Positions 20,625-32,345 of a stretch of DNA of 64,000 nt are shown in pieces. This stretch comes from Eutreptiella sp. 'Long Island Sound 2002' (Eukaryota; Euglenozoa; Euglenophyceae; Eutreptiales; Eutreptiaceae): NCBI GenBank assembly GCA_964036045.1, contig OZ038384.1, forward strand, positions 36,272,238 through 36,336,237, written 5' to 3'. How positions within the stretch are numbered: position 1 is the first letter of the stretch; each line of letters opens with the position of its first letter. Made by a program: the position numbers and the translations under genes. The notes below the pieces were generated by a model. That model was not told where the DNA came from. It saw nothing but the letters and a program-made list of their open reading frames with translations, and ran no database searches.

Positions 20625-21931
20625 CGGATAATGTTCTGACTGCCATGCATAAGTATGTCCATCCAGGTAGGGACAGACTGATAGACTTGGTCCGCAGAAA
20701 ATTTTATTTCCCCTTCCGGCCGAGTGTTTTGAAGGAAAAGGTCACTAAATTCATTAAACGATGTCCTGTTTGTCAAACGTGTAAAACAGGCCCAGCACGC
20801 TTTGATGAATGTCGTTTTTTCCCTGTCCCCCAGTATCCCTTTGCATCGCTTGCCATTGATTTTGTATCACTGCCGGAGGTTACTTCGGCCTGACAGGTGT
20901 ATGGCCAGTGTATGGTAATTGTAGACAGGCTGACGGGTTATTTGACTGCGGTGCCCTGCAGGGCCCAGGGCCTGGATGCCAAGGCAGCGGCAGATTTGTT
21001 TTTGCAACGCTGCTTGTTCTTCACTGGCGTGCCAAAAGAAATCATGAGTGACAATGACAATGTCATTACCAGTGATTTCTTTCACAGTCTGTGTGAGAAC
21101 ATGGGTATCGAGACCCACAGGGGTGTTATATATAGGCCTTCCAGGAATGGGAGGGCCGAAAATGCAGTCAAGGCAGTAGTAAATCCGCTCCGCCTGTATT
21201 TGGAGCAGCGAAAGGCGCTGTGGGTGAATGCGCTACCGCTGGCAGTGTGGGCAGTGAATGACCTGCCTGGCATTCACAGTCCCTACAGCCCTCACAGACT
21301 GGTGTTTGGGCGTGACCCCATTGGTTTTGGGGACTGTCCACCGGTCCAGGATGACTGTGCGGAAGACGCCCTGACATTTTTCTCCCGTTTGGAGAAGGAA
21401 CGAAGAGAGGTGCAGAAAAAATTGAAAAAGATTCATGCCGCACAGCGGAATAAGTTTCTTCAGAAATACCCGACCCTGAACTTGCTTCCAGGGGACAAGG
21501 TGTGGGTGAAGAACCTCCCAGGCCAATCTAAGTTAGGTAGGCTCCGGCAGGGTCCCTGTGAGGTGGAGAGGGTCATTTCTGCTTCGAGAGTGGTGGTGAA
21601 TACCCCTCAAGGGGATCAGACATTGTCTACCAGTAGATTAAAGGATTACATGCATCCGTATGGTGCACCAGATTCTGCACATCCTTTCAATTACTTTTCA
21701 AGGGAGGACATCGCCCCCCCTGTGGTACAGCACTGGGTGCCAGAGAAGTTTTTGGCTACCAGGGTTTACCCCAATGGTGTACGTAGGTGGAAAGTGAAGT
21801 AGCGAGGTCATACACGTCCCACATGGGAGCCTGCCAGTAGCTTCATGAATGAACTCAACAATTACTGGCATGCCTTCAATCAAAAGAAGGGGCTCCATCT
21901 CACAGTTGATGATGTAGTTAGTATTTCCTGA
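20606..21931 (+). pseudogene. Integrase and chromodomain-like tail of the nested element
   Basis: Zinc-binding residues are MHKYVH (about 20,645) and CPVCQTC (about 20,763). The DDE core has Asp in LAIDFVSLP (about 20,852), Asp in IMSDNDNVITSDFF (about 21,043) and Glu in RNGRAENAVKAV (about 21,146). A TGA at 20,891-20,893 interrupts the core between VTSA and QVYGQC. The end of the protein runs past a TAG at 21,800-21,802: RRWKVK, stop, RGHTRPTWEPAS. This is the chromodomain pattern where a Trp is expected at the stop, so TGG to TAG is likely. Reading stays open to TGA 21,929-21,931. It would integrate the cDNA into chromatin. Confidence 0.88.
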
Positions 21932-22637
21932 CTGTATGATGCATCCCCCTCACCCTGTTTATTTGTACTCCTCTCTTTCAGGTGCAATGAATTCGATTCA
22001 ATGCAGACAGCTCAGTGATCGATGTCAGTTTTATGGTATGCCACCATTTTTCGGGTTCCACGAATGAAACATCACTCTGGACTGCTTCTCGGGACTCCAG
22101 TCAGCATCAATAAAGACAAATGAAGGATCCAGAGAACGAATCTCAGAAGTAATCTAACTCATATATGACTTCAGTGAATGGGCTTTGTATATTAGCATTC
22201 ATGTCTGTTTGTTTGAAGACATTGCGTTGTGATGCACAGAGATTTGCATTTGTATGTTCGAGCCCTTGCCTGGAGCCCACTGAATGTTGGACAGTAAACT
22301 TCTGAGAAACAATGGATCCCCAATGTCAACAACAAAAAAACAAGAAAAAACCACTGGAACCAGTGGTATACTGTACTGACGTCGCCCCCCCCCCCTTCTG
22401 TGCACAGGCAGGCAGTCAGAGTTACGGGACAGTGATGTGATTCAATGCCAGGGCAATGAGATGACAGGTTTGTAGTTCTTGGAGCTCGGTGCCCCCCCCT
22501 CTGGGTACAGATAGGCTCAGCAGACAGCTGTGACAACTCCCTCAGGCAGCTCTAAAATCATAGAGCGATAGGCCTGCTGGGGCTGGTATCCAGTTTTTCA
22601 GCCCCAAAAAGGGATTCTTTTGTGCTTGTGAGGGGAG
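21932..22637 (+). other. 3' untranslated region and polypurine tract of the nested element
   Basis: Non-coding, with a C-run near 22,387-22,395. It ends in TGAGGGGAG (22,629-22,637), a short purine tract directly before the 3' LTR, suitable as plus-strand primer. No gene seen. Confidence 0.7.
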
Positions 22638-22891
22638 TGCAGCCGCCAGCATGCAGCGACGGAATTCGCCTGACCATTTCGTGGTATTTAGCGATGATCA
22701 TGAATTTTAGCGCTGTGCAGTACATTTTCGATTGTGGAAGTTTCATTCCAAAATACAACGATTTCCTGTCACTGCATAGGTTCCTGTTATGTTCCAAATG
22801 GCTTTGGTGCTTGTCCACTGATCTGTTTGGCTTTGGGTAAGCATTGGAGTAATTCTAGGACAAGACATCAAGGAGGACTTGGACTAGTACA
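22638..22891 (+). repeat. 3' LTR of the nested element
   Basis: Starts TGCAGCCGCC and ends GGACTAGTACA; 254 bp. It is followed by CTGCC (22,892-22,896), the second copy of the target duplication, then the tandem array resumes in phase. Confidence 0.95.
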
Positions 22892-24100
22892 CTGCCACCG
22901 TTGTGAGGGGCGTCTGGTGTCAGGCGCTGTCCCTCCCCCGGCCGCCCGTCCTCTGGAGCGGGCAGCTGGGGTTCCGCGACCCGTGTGTCCCGGGTGCAGT
23001 CGGTGCGGGCGTGGGGACCCAGCACCGGCCCCACAGCGTGCGCCCTTGCGGGCCGGCATTGCTCGCTGTGGGGGTGGCGGAAGGACGTCCCCGGAGGGGG
23101 TGCCTTCCACCATTTTGAGGGGCGTCTGAGTTCAGGCGCTGTCCCTCCCCCGACTGCCCGCCCACTGAACGGGCTGTTGGGGTCCGCCACCCACGTGCTG
23201 TGGGCGTGGGTGTGTGGGTGTGGGAGCCCAACACTGTCCTCTTGGCCTGCATGCCCTGTGGGGGCTGCGTGCGCGTGGGTGGTCGGGGGCCGTCCCCGGG
23301 GGGGGTGGCCTGCCACCGTTGTGAGGGGTGTCTGGTGTCAGGCGCTGTCCCTCCCCCGGCCGCCCGTCCTCTGGAGCGGGCAGCCAGGGTTCCGCGACCC
23401 GTGTGTCCCGGGTGCGGTCGGTGCGGGCGTGGGGACCCAGCACCGGCCCCACAGCGTGCGCCCTTCTGGGCCGGCGTTGCTCGTTGTGGGGGTGGCGGAA
23501 AGGCGTCCCCGAGGGGGTGTGGTCCACCATTGTGAGGGGCGTCTGAGGTCAGGCGCTGTCCCTCCCCCGAGAGCTCGCCCACTGGGCGGGCTGTTGGGGT
23601 CCGCTAGCCACGTGCTGTGGGTGCGGGTGTGTGGGTGTGGGGGCCCAACACTGTCCCCTTGGCCTGCATGCCCTGTGGGGGTTGCCTGCCGCGTGGGTGG
23701 TGGGGGGCCGTCCCCGAGGGGGGTGGCCTGCCACCGTTGCGAGGGGCGTCTGGTGTCAGGCGCTGTCCCTCCCCCGGCCGCCCGTCCTCTGGAGCGGGCA
23801 GCCGGGGCTCCGCGACCCGTGTTTCCCGGGTGCGGTCGGTGCGGGCGTGGGGACCCAGCCCCGGCCCCACAGCGTGCGCCCTTGCGGGCCGGCGTTGCTC
23901 GCTGTGGGGGTGGCGGAAGGGCGTCCCTGGGGGGGGTGCCTTCCGCCGTTGTGAGGGGCGTGTGTGGTCAGGCGCTCCCCCTCCCCCGACTGCCCACCCT
24001 CTGGGCGTGCTGTTGGGGTCCGTCACCCACATGCCGTGGGCGCCGGTGTGTGGGTGCGGGGGCCCAACACTGTCCCCTTGGTCTGCATGCCCTGTGGCCC
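22892..24100. repeat. GC-rich tandem array (right part)
   Basis: Same A/B monomers as at 9.4-12.4 kb, about three dimers, continuing the unit cut by the insertion (ACCGTTGTGAGGGGCG follows the duplication). It ends within a B unit at GCATGCCCTGTGGCCC, where an LTR scrap begins. Confidence 0.92.
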
Positions 24101-24592
24101 TGTGCCCACGCACTACTCGTCCTACAAACCCTACAGTGGCACCATCCTGGTGGGCGAGTGCTACTGCTACTGGCTCAAGCCCCCACGCAGGACTACCACT
24201 CCTACACGCACGCTCTACTGGGTGGTGTTGAAGATAAAGTCGTGGGTCCTAATGACCCCCCTGTGAAGAAGACAAGAGAACACAGCGCAGCTAAGCAACC
24301 GTGGCCTAACAGGGACGTCACAACACGTTTTCCTGCTAGGGCTTGGAGGGGAAGGGCGCGCAGGTGGCGCGCACAGCGCAGATGTTGAGGGAGTCGAATT
24401 GCCCTCGCCACTCCTGGCTGAGGCGCAGTCAATTGATTGTGTGATCAGCGCCGTATATTTTAGCACGGCTCAAGGGACTGCACCAGTTCACCCTGACCCT
24501 CCCACCTGTACAACAGAGGCCAATGGACTGGGACGGAGGAACCAAGACACACTCCACGTATTATACGCTTCTTGGTGTGCCCTATAATACTG
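24101..24592 (+). repeat. Truncated LTR scrap of the Ty3 copy A family
   Basis: Starts TGTGCCCACGCACTAC, matching 5,440 onward (TGACACACGCACTAC), and follows that LTR through CCTATAATAC near its end, where the LINE fragment begins. The start coincides with the putative LTR border and lies inside the tandem array, as expected for an insertion there. The 3' end is lost. Confidence 0.75.
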
Positions 24593-27158
24593 GGGCCGTG
24601 CCATCGGCCTTGTCCAAGGCGGACTGCAGGTCCTGCATGGAGTACTGCGGGACCTGTGTCCAGGCCCCGTCAGGAACCCGGGGGACGTGGCGGCCGAGGA
24701 CTGCCTGGAAGCCTGGGAGATCCACCGGGCGTTTGTCATACAGTTCCCACCAGAAGGCACGAACTGCGAACATCACGTCGTGGGCCTCCGTGAAGGGCGT
24801 TTGGGTGTTGGGGACCCGCACGTTCAAGAGGCCTGACGGGCCCGGGGCCTCTACCTCTATGGCTCCCCGCACGGCTTTCCACCGCTGGGCGATGTCGGGG
24901 GCGTGGCGGCGCCAGAAGTCCTTGATGGCGCGCTTGCGGTCTGCCCCCAGGAGTGCGCGGAGTTGGCGAATGTCCTCTTCGAGCGCGGCTGCTTGCCTCT
25001 CCAGCTCCTCCTGTAGTTGGCCCTGTGTGGTCGGGTGGAACCCGGGCGACGCACCCTGCAGCTCCTCCGCGAGCCGAACCGGGTGCCATGCCGTGCCGCG
25101 TCTGCCTGGTACGCCGCCGGCGCGCACCTTGCCAGGGTGTCATAGCGGAGGACGGCCGCCTGTAGCCGCTTTCCGCTCTCCGGGGGGTCCCCCTCCGCAG
25201 GGTCTGTCCCCGCCGGGGACGGCTGCCGGCGTCCCACCACACGCGCTAGGGCGTCATGCGCCGCGTGGAGGGGTTCGAACACCTTGTCCACCGCGGCTGC
25301 GGGCATGGACCCGTAGGCATGCTGCTCTGCGGGACCCAGCCAGGGTGCCAGGGACGGTCCATCCTGCGCGGCAGTGACCAGCGCCCACAGGCAGTGTTGG
25401 ACGGGCGCGGCCTCGGCGTCGTACGGGAGGAGGCGGCCCTCCGTGTGGCTGTAGGGGGTGGGCATTGCCGCGCATCCCCGCTGCGTTGAGGAGGCCCGGC
25501 AAGGCCAGGCGGACCGGGAGGTGGTCGGAGCCAATCACCTGGGGGTGTGCCATGCCGCGAGCCCAGACGCTCTCCCGCAGGGACCACGGCAGGAGGGGTT
25601 CGTTGACCAGGAAGGTGTCCACCCTGTGTCGGGACGTATGGAGCGTCGGGGTCATGTCCTTCTCGCCGCCTGCCGTGGCCCCCCGGAAACCGCAGGCCTC
25701 CCAACCCGCGCGGAAATGCTCCGTGGCCGGGTTGGAGGTGGCATCCATGTAGACGTTGGTGTCATCCGCGATGACCACCGGGTGTCTCCCAACGAGGCTG
25801 CGTGCCGTGGCATACATTTGTATGTCGGCCCAGAACGCCGCCCGTCCCGCCCACTGGGAGCAGCCTGCTTGCGGCCCGTGGACGTTGATGAGGGTGAGGC
25901 CTCCCCCGTCCGTGCGGATCTCCAGGGCCGCGGCTCTCCCGGGGACGATTTCCGTGAAACTTAGCACCTCGTGCTCCGCCACGTACTTGCTGCTGACTGT
26001 GGTGAGGAGCCCCCCCCCTCTCGAGGTGGAAGTGGCTCCCGTCTATGCCAGCCGGCTGCTGAAGAAGGGGGTGTACCCCTTGTCCCGGAGCGCCCCGGCC
26101 ACGTGCATCTCCTGCGCCCGGGGGGCAATTCCTGTTTCCTGGAGCAGGATGGCAAAGCCCCCCTCCTGGGGTAGCATGCCGGTGATAAAGTGCTCCTTGT
26201 CGGTACAGACTGCCGGCCCCCGGCGCCGCCGGAGCGTGTCCCGGAGGGACCAGTCTGGCGGTACGAGGCCGTCGCGCAGGCTCCACGAGAGGAGCCATAG
26301 GGCGTCGTCCGCCGTGTCCTCCCGGAGTCAGCCATCCCGCATCGGCATCGCCGCTGGGTCCGCTGGTGCAGCCAGGGCTCCCGGGTGCACCGGGGCCATG
26401 GGGTGCGGAGAGCCCGTTCCCAGCGGGGCCCACAGGGAGGCCAGGGGGCCAGCTCCGCGGGGGTGGACCCTTGTTGGGCCGCACCGCCGGTCCCCGGGGC
26501 CGCTTCGGGTGCCTCCTCATTGCCGTCTGCGTGGCTGGCCGCCTGGGGCGGGGGGCGCCAGGCGTACGGGGCGTGCCATGGGGACGTCCGTGCCCTCCAT
26601 TGCAGGATGTTGGAGGCCGCCTCCTTGTCGTCTACCGGGGCTGCAGCGTGCACTGCGTGCGACGCCAGGTGTTCCAGCATTGCCCCGCTTGTGTAGTACT
26701 TGTCTGCAAACAGGGGGCATTTCGTTGGATCCGTGGCCCCTTGCGCCGGGGGGAGCGGCACCAACTTCCGGATGGCGCCCTCCGTCGCTGGTTCGAAGGG
26801 CAGGTTGGCCACTGGAACCGTGTGTGGCGCCAACGCGCGGCCCGGGGCGGCTGCATCGACAGATCGTGTCGCGGGCGCAGGCCCGAGACTCCGGACAGCA
26901 TCACGCTGTGCGTCTGCCTGCAGCCGCGCTTGCCAGTCCGTGGAGCCGATTTGGCGATGGGGTTTGCGCCTCCATCGCAGGTCGTCGAAGGCTTGTAGCC
27001 AGTGGTACACTGTGGTCGGGACCGCCAGCTGGAGCCCTAGGTCGGCAGGGGTGCGCCGCTGCCGGCCACACCCCCGGCCTTGCCGCCCGGGCGTTGTCCT
27101 TCACCCGGACCTGGAGCAGGAGGGCGTGGTGTTCGCCCTCCCGTAGCGCCTTGACGAG
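24593..27158 (-). pseudogene. GC-rich LINE fragment: N-terminal region, APE-like endonuclease, linker; RT missing
   Basis: On the minus strand, from 27,158 downward: a Pro/Ala-rich N-terminal region (frame of 25,961-27,010), then an endonuclease/exonuclease/phosphatase-fold endonuclease at about 26,200-25,480. Its motifs are ILLQETGI (catalytic Glu), VVIADDTN (the GDxN-like box), and GSDHLPVRLAL (SDHxP box with catalytic His). A helical linker and the sequence before RT follow (AHDVMFAVRAFWWELYDKRP). The fragment stops before RT motifs, at 24,593. Three reading frames are needed: shifts lie near 25,480 and 25,080, the latter with about 13 bases lost relative to the 8.1-kb scrap. A TAG lies near 26,055. 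APE endonucleases nick target DNA to prime reverse transcription. Confidence 0.85.
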
Positions 27159-28679
27159 TCAGGTAATAATAAGAAAATGACGAGACGCACAATAAATAAT
27201 AGACGTAAGAATGACACGTTTGCATCTAGGAGCAATGAAGAAGAATGAATTCAAGAAGATCAAAATGAATTCAAAGAACAAGGTAAAAATGTTCAGGTCT
27301 TGTTTGCTTCGTATGCAGCATGCACATTGCTTGTCTCGTGTTGTCGTGAACGTGCAGTGTAGCAACGCAAACATAGAATAGGGGGACAGATTAGAAGATT
27401 GGAAGATGATTAGAGGTGAGATTGGGTGATTAGAACATACACACGCATGCGAAAACGCTGGCCTGGCTTGTTTTACGTTTTCTCCTCCACTTGCTTTGCT
27501 CTGCAGCGGTAGGTAAAGTGAGTAAGTCCAGGAGGGGCCACCCCCTGGTAGAGTTCGTGATCGTGGTATGGATCGTGGAAAAGGGAGATGTTAAGGTAGG
27601 AGATTGAAACCTTTGTGCATATCCGTGCATTCACCTGACACATTAAAGGGTAGGCCACGCGTGTTGCGCATGGTAAAACCTTTGTTTAGGTTACCCAGGG
27701 GGTCCACCCTACGTTCTTTAAGAGAACGGGTGGAGTTCCTTAAGCTTGCTTGCTTGTACTTGGGTTCAGGAACAGCGTATTATTGGGCAGCCTGAAAAGC
27801 GTATAACACGTGGAGGCTGTCTTGGTTCCTCAGTCCTGAACCAAGGTCATCCGCCTATGCTTTACAGGTGGGAAGGTCAGGGTGAATTGGTGCAGCTGTA
27901 GTTGCCTTCGGCGACTTTTGGATTTTTCGCCCAAGCTGAAACGGGCGCTGATCACACAATCAAAAAACTGCGCCTCAGCCAGGAGTGGCGAGGGCAGTCC
28001 GACTTCTTCAACCTCCACGCGCTGCAGGCAACCTGAGCACTCCTTCCCTCCAAGCTCTATCAGGAAAACGCGTAGTGGCGTCCCTGTTAGGCCACAGTCG
28101 CTCAATAGCGCTGTGTTCTCGGGTCTCTTTCACAGCTGGGCCACCAGGGCCTGTGACATGTTAATCATCATCCCCAAGTAGCGTGTGGGTGTAGGAGTGG
28201 CAAGCCAGGGTGAGGGTTTGGGCCTCAGAGCCCGCTCATCCTTCGATGGCTGGTGCCACCGTAGTGAGTGGGGGACCTGTAGTGATTGTGTCACTGTCCT
28301 GCCTGTCTCCTGAAGTTGTTTCAGGGTTTTGGTGGGCAGTGGCAGTGGTTAGTCCAGGTTTTCGGCCACGTAGCAGAGAGGCGTTTTCATGCCTCCTAGC
28401 TTTTAGCCACCCCTCCCCTGTGGTAGGCAGGCAGGGAGGAAAAACTAATAACTTGGCGTTATTGCTGGGTATTCCCCCAAGGATGTTTGGTGCCAGCACA
28501 GAAATTGGGCACCCAGGGGCGAGAGACCCGGGGCGTACCCCGTGGCACCGGTAAGACATGCGCGGGGTTCAGCAAGGGTGCAGACGTGGGTATAATTAGG
28601 ACACCATTTCTGCAGCTTGCTCATAGGTCCTCAGGATCAGCAACACTCACACACACACATAGGAAGATATAGGACGGGT

Positions 28680-28883
28680 TCAGTCCCCAGGTTTCTTCTG
28701 AGAGGCAAGCGTCTCAGCGAGCCTCAGCAACTCTCCTAGGTTGTTCTGGGACAAGTTGTCTACCAGAACAGAATTCAGGCGTCCCTCAGGAAGAACAAAG
28801 GCAGAGAAGGGTTCCCAGGTAGCTTCTTCAACTCCCAACCCTTCCCAGAGGGTGAGGAAACGCCACCCTTGGCGATAGCGGTG
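28680..28883 (-). pseudogene. Ty3 pol C-terminus (chromodomain end), left arm
   Basis: Encodes the chromodomain from HRYRQGWR to the pol stop, with ATWEPFSAF intact. It starts abruptly after GACAC, where the tRNA-type repeat remnant ends; everything upstream of the chromodomain is absent. It is the mirror image of 29,085-29,288. Confidence 0.85.
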
Positions 28884-29084
28884 TCAGAAGGTTTTTATGA
28901 GTCTTTCAGCTCTTATTGTGCCTCTCCTGCTACTTGTTTATCTGTGGCTTGGAGTATCCTGTATTGGTTGTCTTTCATCAACAAAGCATTTTCTCCATCA
29001 AAAACAAGCAGCAGGACTCCTACACCAGCAGCAAGCAGCAGGAGAGGCACAATAAGAGCTGAAAGACTCATAAAAACCTTCTGA

Positions 29085-29288
29085 CACCGCTATCGCCGAG
29101 GGTGGCGTTTCCTCACCCTCTGGGAAGGGTTTGGAGTTGAAGAAGCTACCTGGGAACCCTTCTCTGCCTTTGTTCTTCCTGAGGGACGCCTGAATTCTGT
29201 TCTGGTAGACAACTCGTCCCAGAACAACCTAGGAGAGTTGCTGAGGCTCGCTGAGACACTTGCCTCTCAGAAGAAACCTGGGGACTGA
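29085..29288 (+). pseudogene. Ty3 pol C-terminus (chromodomain end), right arm
   Basis: The same 67-codon tail as in the left arm, ending at TGA 29,286-29,288. The break point in the chromodomain (after GACAC) is the same one at which copy E at 60,066 is joined to the start of the tRNA-type repeat, which ties these three sites to one ancestral event. Confidence 0.85.
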
Positions 29289-29675
29289 ACCCGTCCTATA
29301 TCTTCCTATGTGTGTGTGTGAGTGTTGCTGATCCTGAGGACCTATGAGCAAGCTGCAGAAATGGTGTCCTAATTATACCCACGTCTGCACCCTTGCTGAA
29401 CCCCGCAGATGTCTTACCGGTGCCAGGGGGTACCCCCCGGGTCTCTCCGCCCCTAGGTGCCCAATTTCTGTGCTGGCACCAAACATCCTTGGGGGAATAC
29501 CCAGCAATAACGCCAAGTTATTAGTTTTTCCTCCCTGCCTGCCTACCACAGGGGAGGGGTGGCTAAAAGCTAGGAGGCATGAAAACGCCTCTCTGCTACG
29601 TGGCCGAAAACCTGGACTAACCACTGCCACTGCCCACCAAAACCCTGAAACAACTTCAGGAGACAGGCAGGACAG

Positions 29676-32345
29676 TGACACAATCACTACAGGTCCCCCA
29701 CTCACTACGGTGGCACCAGCCATCGAAGGATGAGCGGGCTCTGAGGCCCAAACCCTCACCCTGGCTTGCCACTCCTACACCCACACGCTACTTGGGGATG
29801 ATGATTAATATGTCACAGGCCCTAGTGGCCCAGCTGTGAAAGAGACCCGAGAACACAGCGCTATTAAGCTACTGTGGCCTAACAGGGACGCCACTACGCG
29901 TTTCCCTCATAGAGCTTGGAGGGAAGGAGTGCTCAGGTTGCCTGCAGCGCGTGGAGGTTGAAGAAGTCGGACTGCCCTCGCCACTCCTGGCTGAGGCGCA
30001 GTTTTTTGATTGTGTGATCAGCGCCCGTTTCAGCTTGGGCGAAAAATCCAAAAGTCGCCGAAGGCAACTACAGCTGCACCAATTCACCCTGACCTTCCCA
30101 CCTGTAAAGCATAGGCGGATAACCTGGGTCCAGGACTGAGGAACCAAGACAGCCTCCACGTGTTATACGCTTCTCAGGCTGCCCTATAATACGCTGTTCC
30201 TGAACCCAGGTACAAGCAAGCAAGCTTAAGGAACTCCACCCGTTCTCTTAAAGAGCGTAGGGTGGAGCCCCTGGGTAACCTGAACAAAGGTTTTACAATG
30301 CGCAACACGCGTGGCCTACCCTTTAATGCGTCAGGTGAATGCACGAATATGCACAAAGGTTTCAATCTCCTACCTTAATCTCTCTTTTTTCCACAATCCA
30401 TACCACGATCACGAACCCTACCAGGGGGTGGCCCCTCCTGGGCTTACTCACCTTACCTACCGCTGGAGAGCAAAGCAAGTGGAGGAGAAAACGTAACACA
30501 AGCCAGGCCAGCGTTTATGCACGCGTGTGTATTTTCTAATCACCCAATCTCACCTCTAATCATCTTGCAATCTTCTAATCTGTCCCTCCATTCTATGTTT
30601 GCGTTGCTACACTGCACGTTCACGACAACACGAGACAAGCAATGTGCATGCTGCATACGAAGCAAACAAGACCTGAATGTTTTTACCTTGTTCTTTGAAT
30701 TCATTTTGATCTTCTTGAATTCATTCTTCTTCATTGCTCCTAGAAGCAAACGTGGAATTCCTACGTTTATTATTTATTGTGTGTCTCGTCATTTTCTTAT
30801 TATTACGTGACATACTGTTATAATCTTATTAATTTTGTTCTTTCTGGCACCCAATTAGGATGCGCTCTGGCGCGCTGCTTTTCTCTGCGTGTAAACCAAG
30901 GATTTTGAAAATTCCTGTGATGAAAATAAATTGCGTAAAAGTGTGCATTCAATGCACATGGAGATTCTCGACAGGTGTGTGCCGTCAGAAAAATTCCAGA
31001 CCGTCATTTGACAGATTTTGGTGTTTGCGTCGATCGTTGCGTGTCTGTCAGTCCCTCAACCCTTCGTCCTTTGTCTACAGATATCTCTGAGCGCAAACAG
31101 TGTAGTAGGCCGTGTTCAGACCGAAAAACTGACTCCTGGACCACTGTCCTGAATCTCAAGCCCCCATGAGGGTAAATCAATTTTCAACGTGCTAAGGACA
31201 GATCGGGTCTTACAGCAGGTTCATTGAGACCCCAGACAGCGTGCCCTGATCATATCCAGCGTTGCGTTTTAAGTATTGCACTGAGTTTTGCCAATTGAAG
31301 GGAGAGGGTTGTGCAAACATGAATTGGCATGCCCATTCTAAGCCCCTACCAAGCCACAGCTGCCCCAGCGACGCCAAGGACCGCAGCGGGAGCTGTAGAT
31401 TTCTTCTATGACTCGGCAGAACCTCGCGACTGCCCTGATGCAGCGCCTTCTTTCCAATGTTAGGGATGTTATAGAAAATTTTAAATAAATGTTGAAGCCA
31501 TGGGGAGGCCAAGAAAAATTCCCTTTTTCCTTTAGAATGCAACAGTGGTGGCACCACAGCACAAAGGGGGGAGTAACAAAAAGTCTATTTCCCTGCCAAA
31601 AGGTTAGCTTTAGTTGTTATAAAGAGGCCTAGAGGCATAACACATTTTTATCTTAGTATTGGCCTCACCAAGAAGGGGTGACAAGACAATTTGACCCAAA
31701 AAACCAAGCATTGTTCTATGGATGTTTTGTGGACCCCTGACCCCCCTACTGATTGATCTTATACACCATTTCCTGGACTGAGTGAGGCGCTGACATTGAT
31801 CTAGAGCCTATACATTTTTCTATATTTTCTCATGAAGGCTTAGCTATCCTAGTGGTCTGCACCCAAGGGGGCTGTGGCACCTCTTCTTGAGAGGTCCTGG
31901 GTTCAATTCCCGGTCAGCCTAGCTAAGTAGGAAGATCCCATGTGACATGGCAGGGACCTCAGTGCCACAAGCCATGCCACCTCAGCACCTATGGGACCCA
32001 AACCAAAGAGTGCACATCTCTAGATGGCACTATAAAAGAGAGGATGCCCATGTGGGCAGTGTTTCCATGTTTGTAGGATATTTTCTAACTATCTTTTCCT
32101 AAATCTGTAGTTATTGTGAGTGTCCTTTGTTGTATCACTATCTCTTTTGACTGCAGCCCTTCATATTGTGGATTTGATCCTGTGGTCCTTTGCCTTGCAA
32201 CTGTGGGTACTTATTTAGGTTGATTTCATCACAACTTACTTGTCTGGAAAACCTGAACTACATCAAGCAGGAGCAGGAGCAAGCAGGGGCATCAACAAAA
32301 CAATACAATCAAAGCATTCAACAGTGAAAGCCTGTTTTAACTTTC
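29676..32345 (+). repeat. LTR-like segment, second full copy
   Basis: Begins TGACACAATC after a purine-rich run and is alignable with 5,440-8,104 to its end at AACTTTCT. Its first 1.1 kb is also the right arm of the inverted repeat; beyond 30,810 it continues without a mirrored partner. No coding gene seen. Confidence 0.55.
31566..32345 (+). repeat. Dispersed repeat with tRNA-type promoter, copy 2
   Basis: The tRNA-like module is 31,841-31,926, with A-box-like TAGCTATCCTAGTGG and a perfect B box GGTTCAATTCC at 31,900-31,910. AAGAGTGCACAT and CTGCAGCCCTTC follow in the same order as in copy 1. The spacing between boxes is longer than in a working tRNA, and there is no cloverleaf anticodon arm, so it is tRNA-derived rather than a tRNA gene. 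Confidence 0.65.

Larger units (their letters stand above)
12442..22891 (+). mobile_element. Ty3/gypsy LTR retrotransposon with dUTPase, nested in the tandem array
   Basis: Complete boundaries are visible. A 254-bp 5' LTR (12,442-12,695) and a 254-bp 3' LTR (22,638-22,891) both run TG...ACA. The 5-bp duplication CTGCC is at 12,437-12,441 and 22,892-22,896. The flanks join into a normal unit of the GC-rich tandem array. Hand comparison of the LTRs gives about 17 differences, about 93% identity, so insertion is not recent. Internal order: coiled-coil gag with zinc knuckles, protease, dUTPase, uncharacterised region, RT, RNase H, integrase, chromodomain-like tail. Several frameshifts and in-frame stops make it non-autonomous. 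Confidence 0.95.
27159..30810. repeat. Long inverted repeat, arms about 1.77 kb, spacer about 105 bp
   Basis: Left arm 27,159-28,931 and right arm 29,037-30,810 are reverse complements, mirrored about 28,984. The inner edge is AGCAGGAGAGGCACAATAAG and its complement. Each arm holds the C-terminal chromodomain end of a Ty3 pol gene, the 3' untranslated region and about 1.1 kb of the LTR-like segment, so two Ty3 3' ends point away from each other. Translations of the arms are identical over a stretch of about 95 residues in non-coding DNA, so the duplication is recent or gene-converted. The spacer is the tail of the tRNA-type repeat. Confidence 0.93.
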
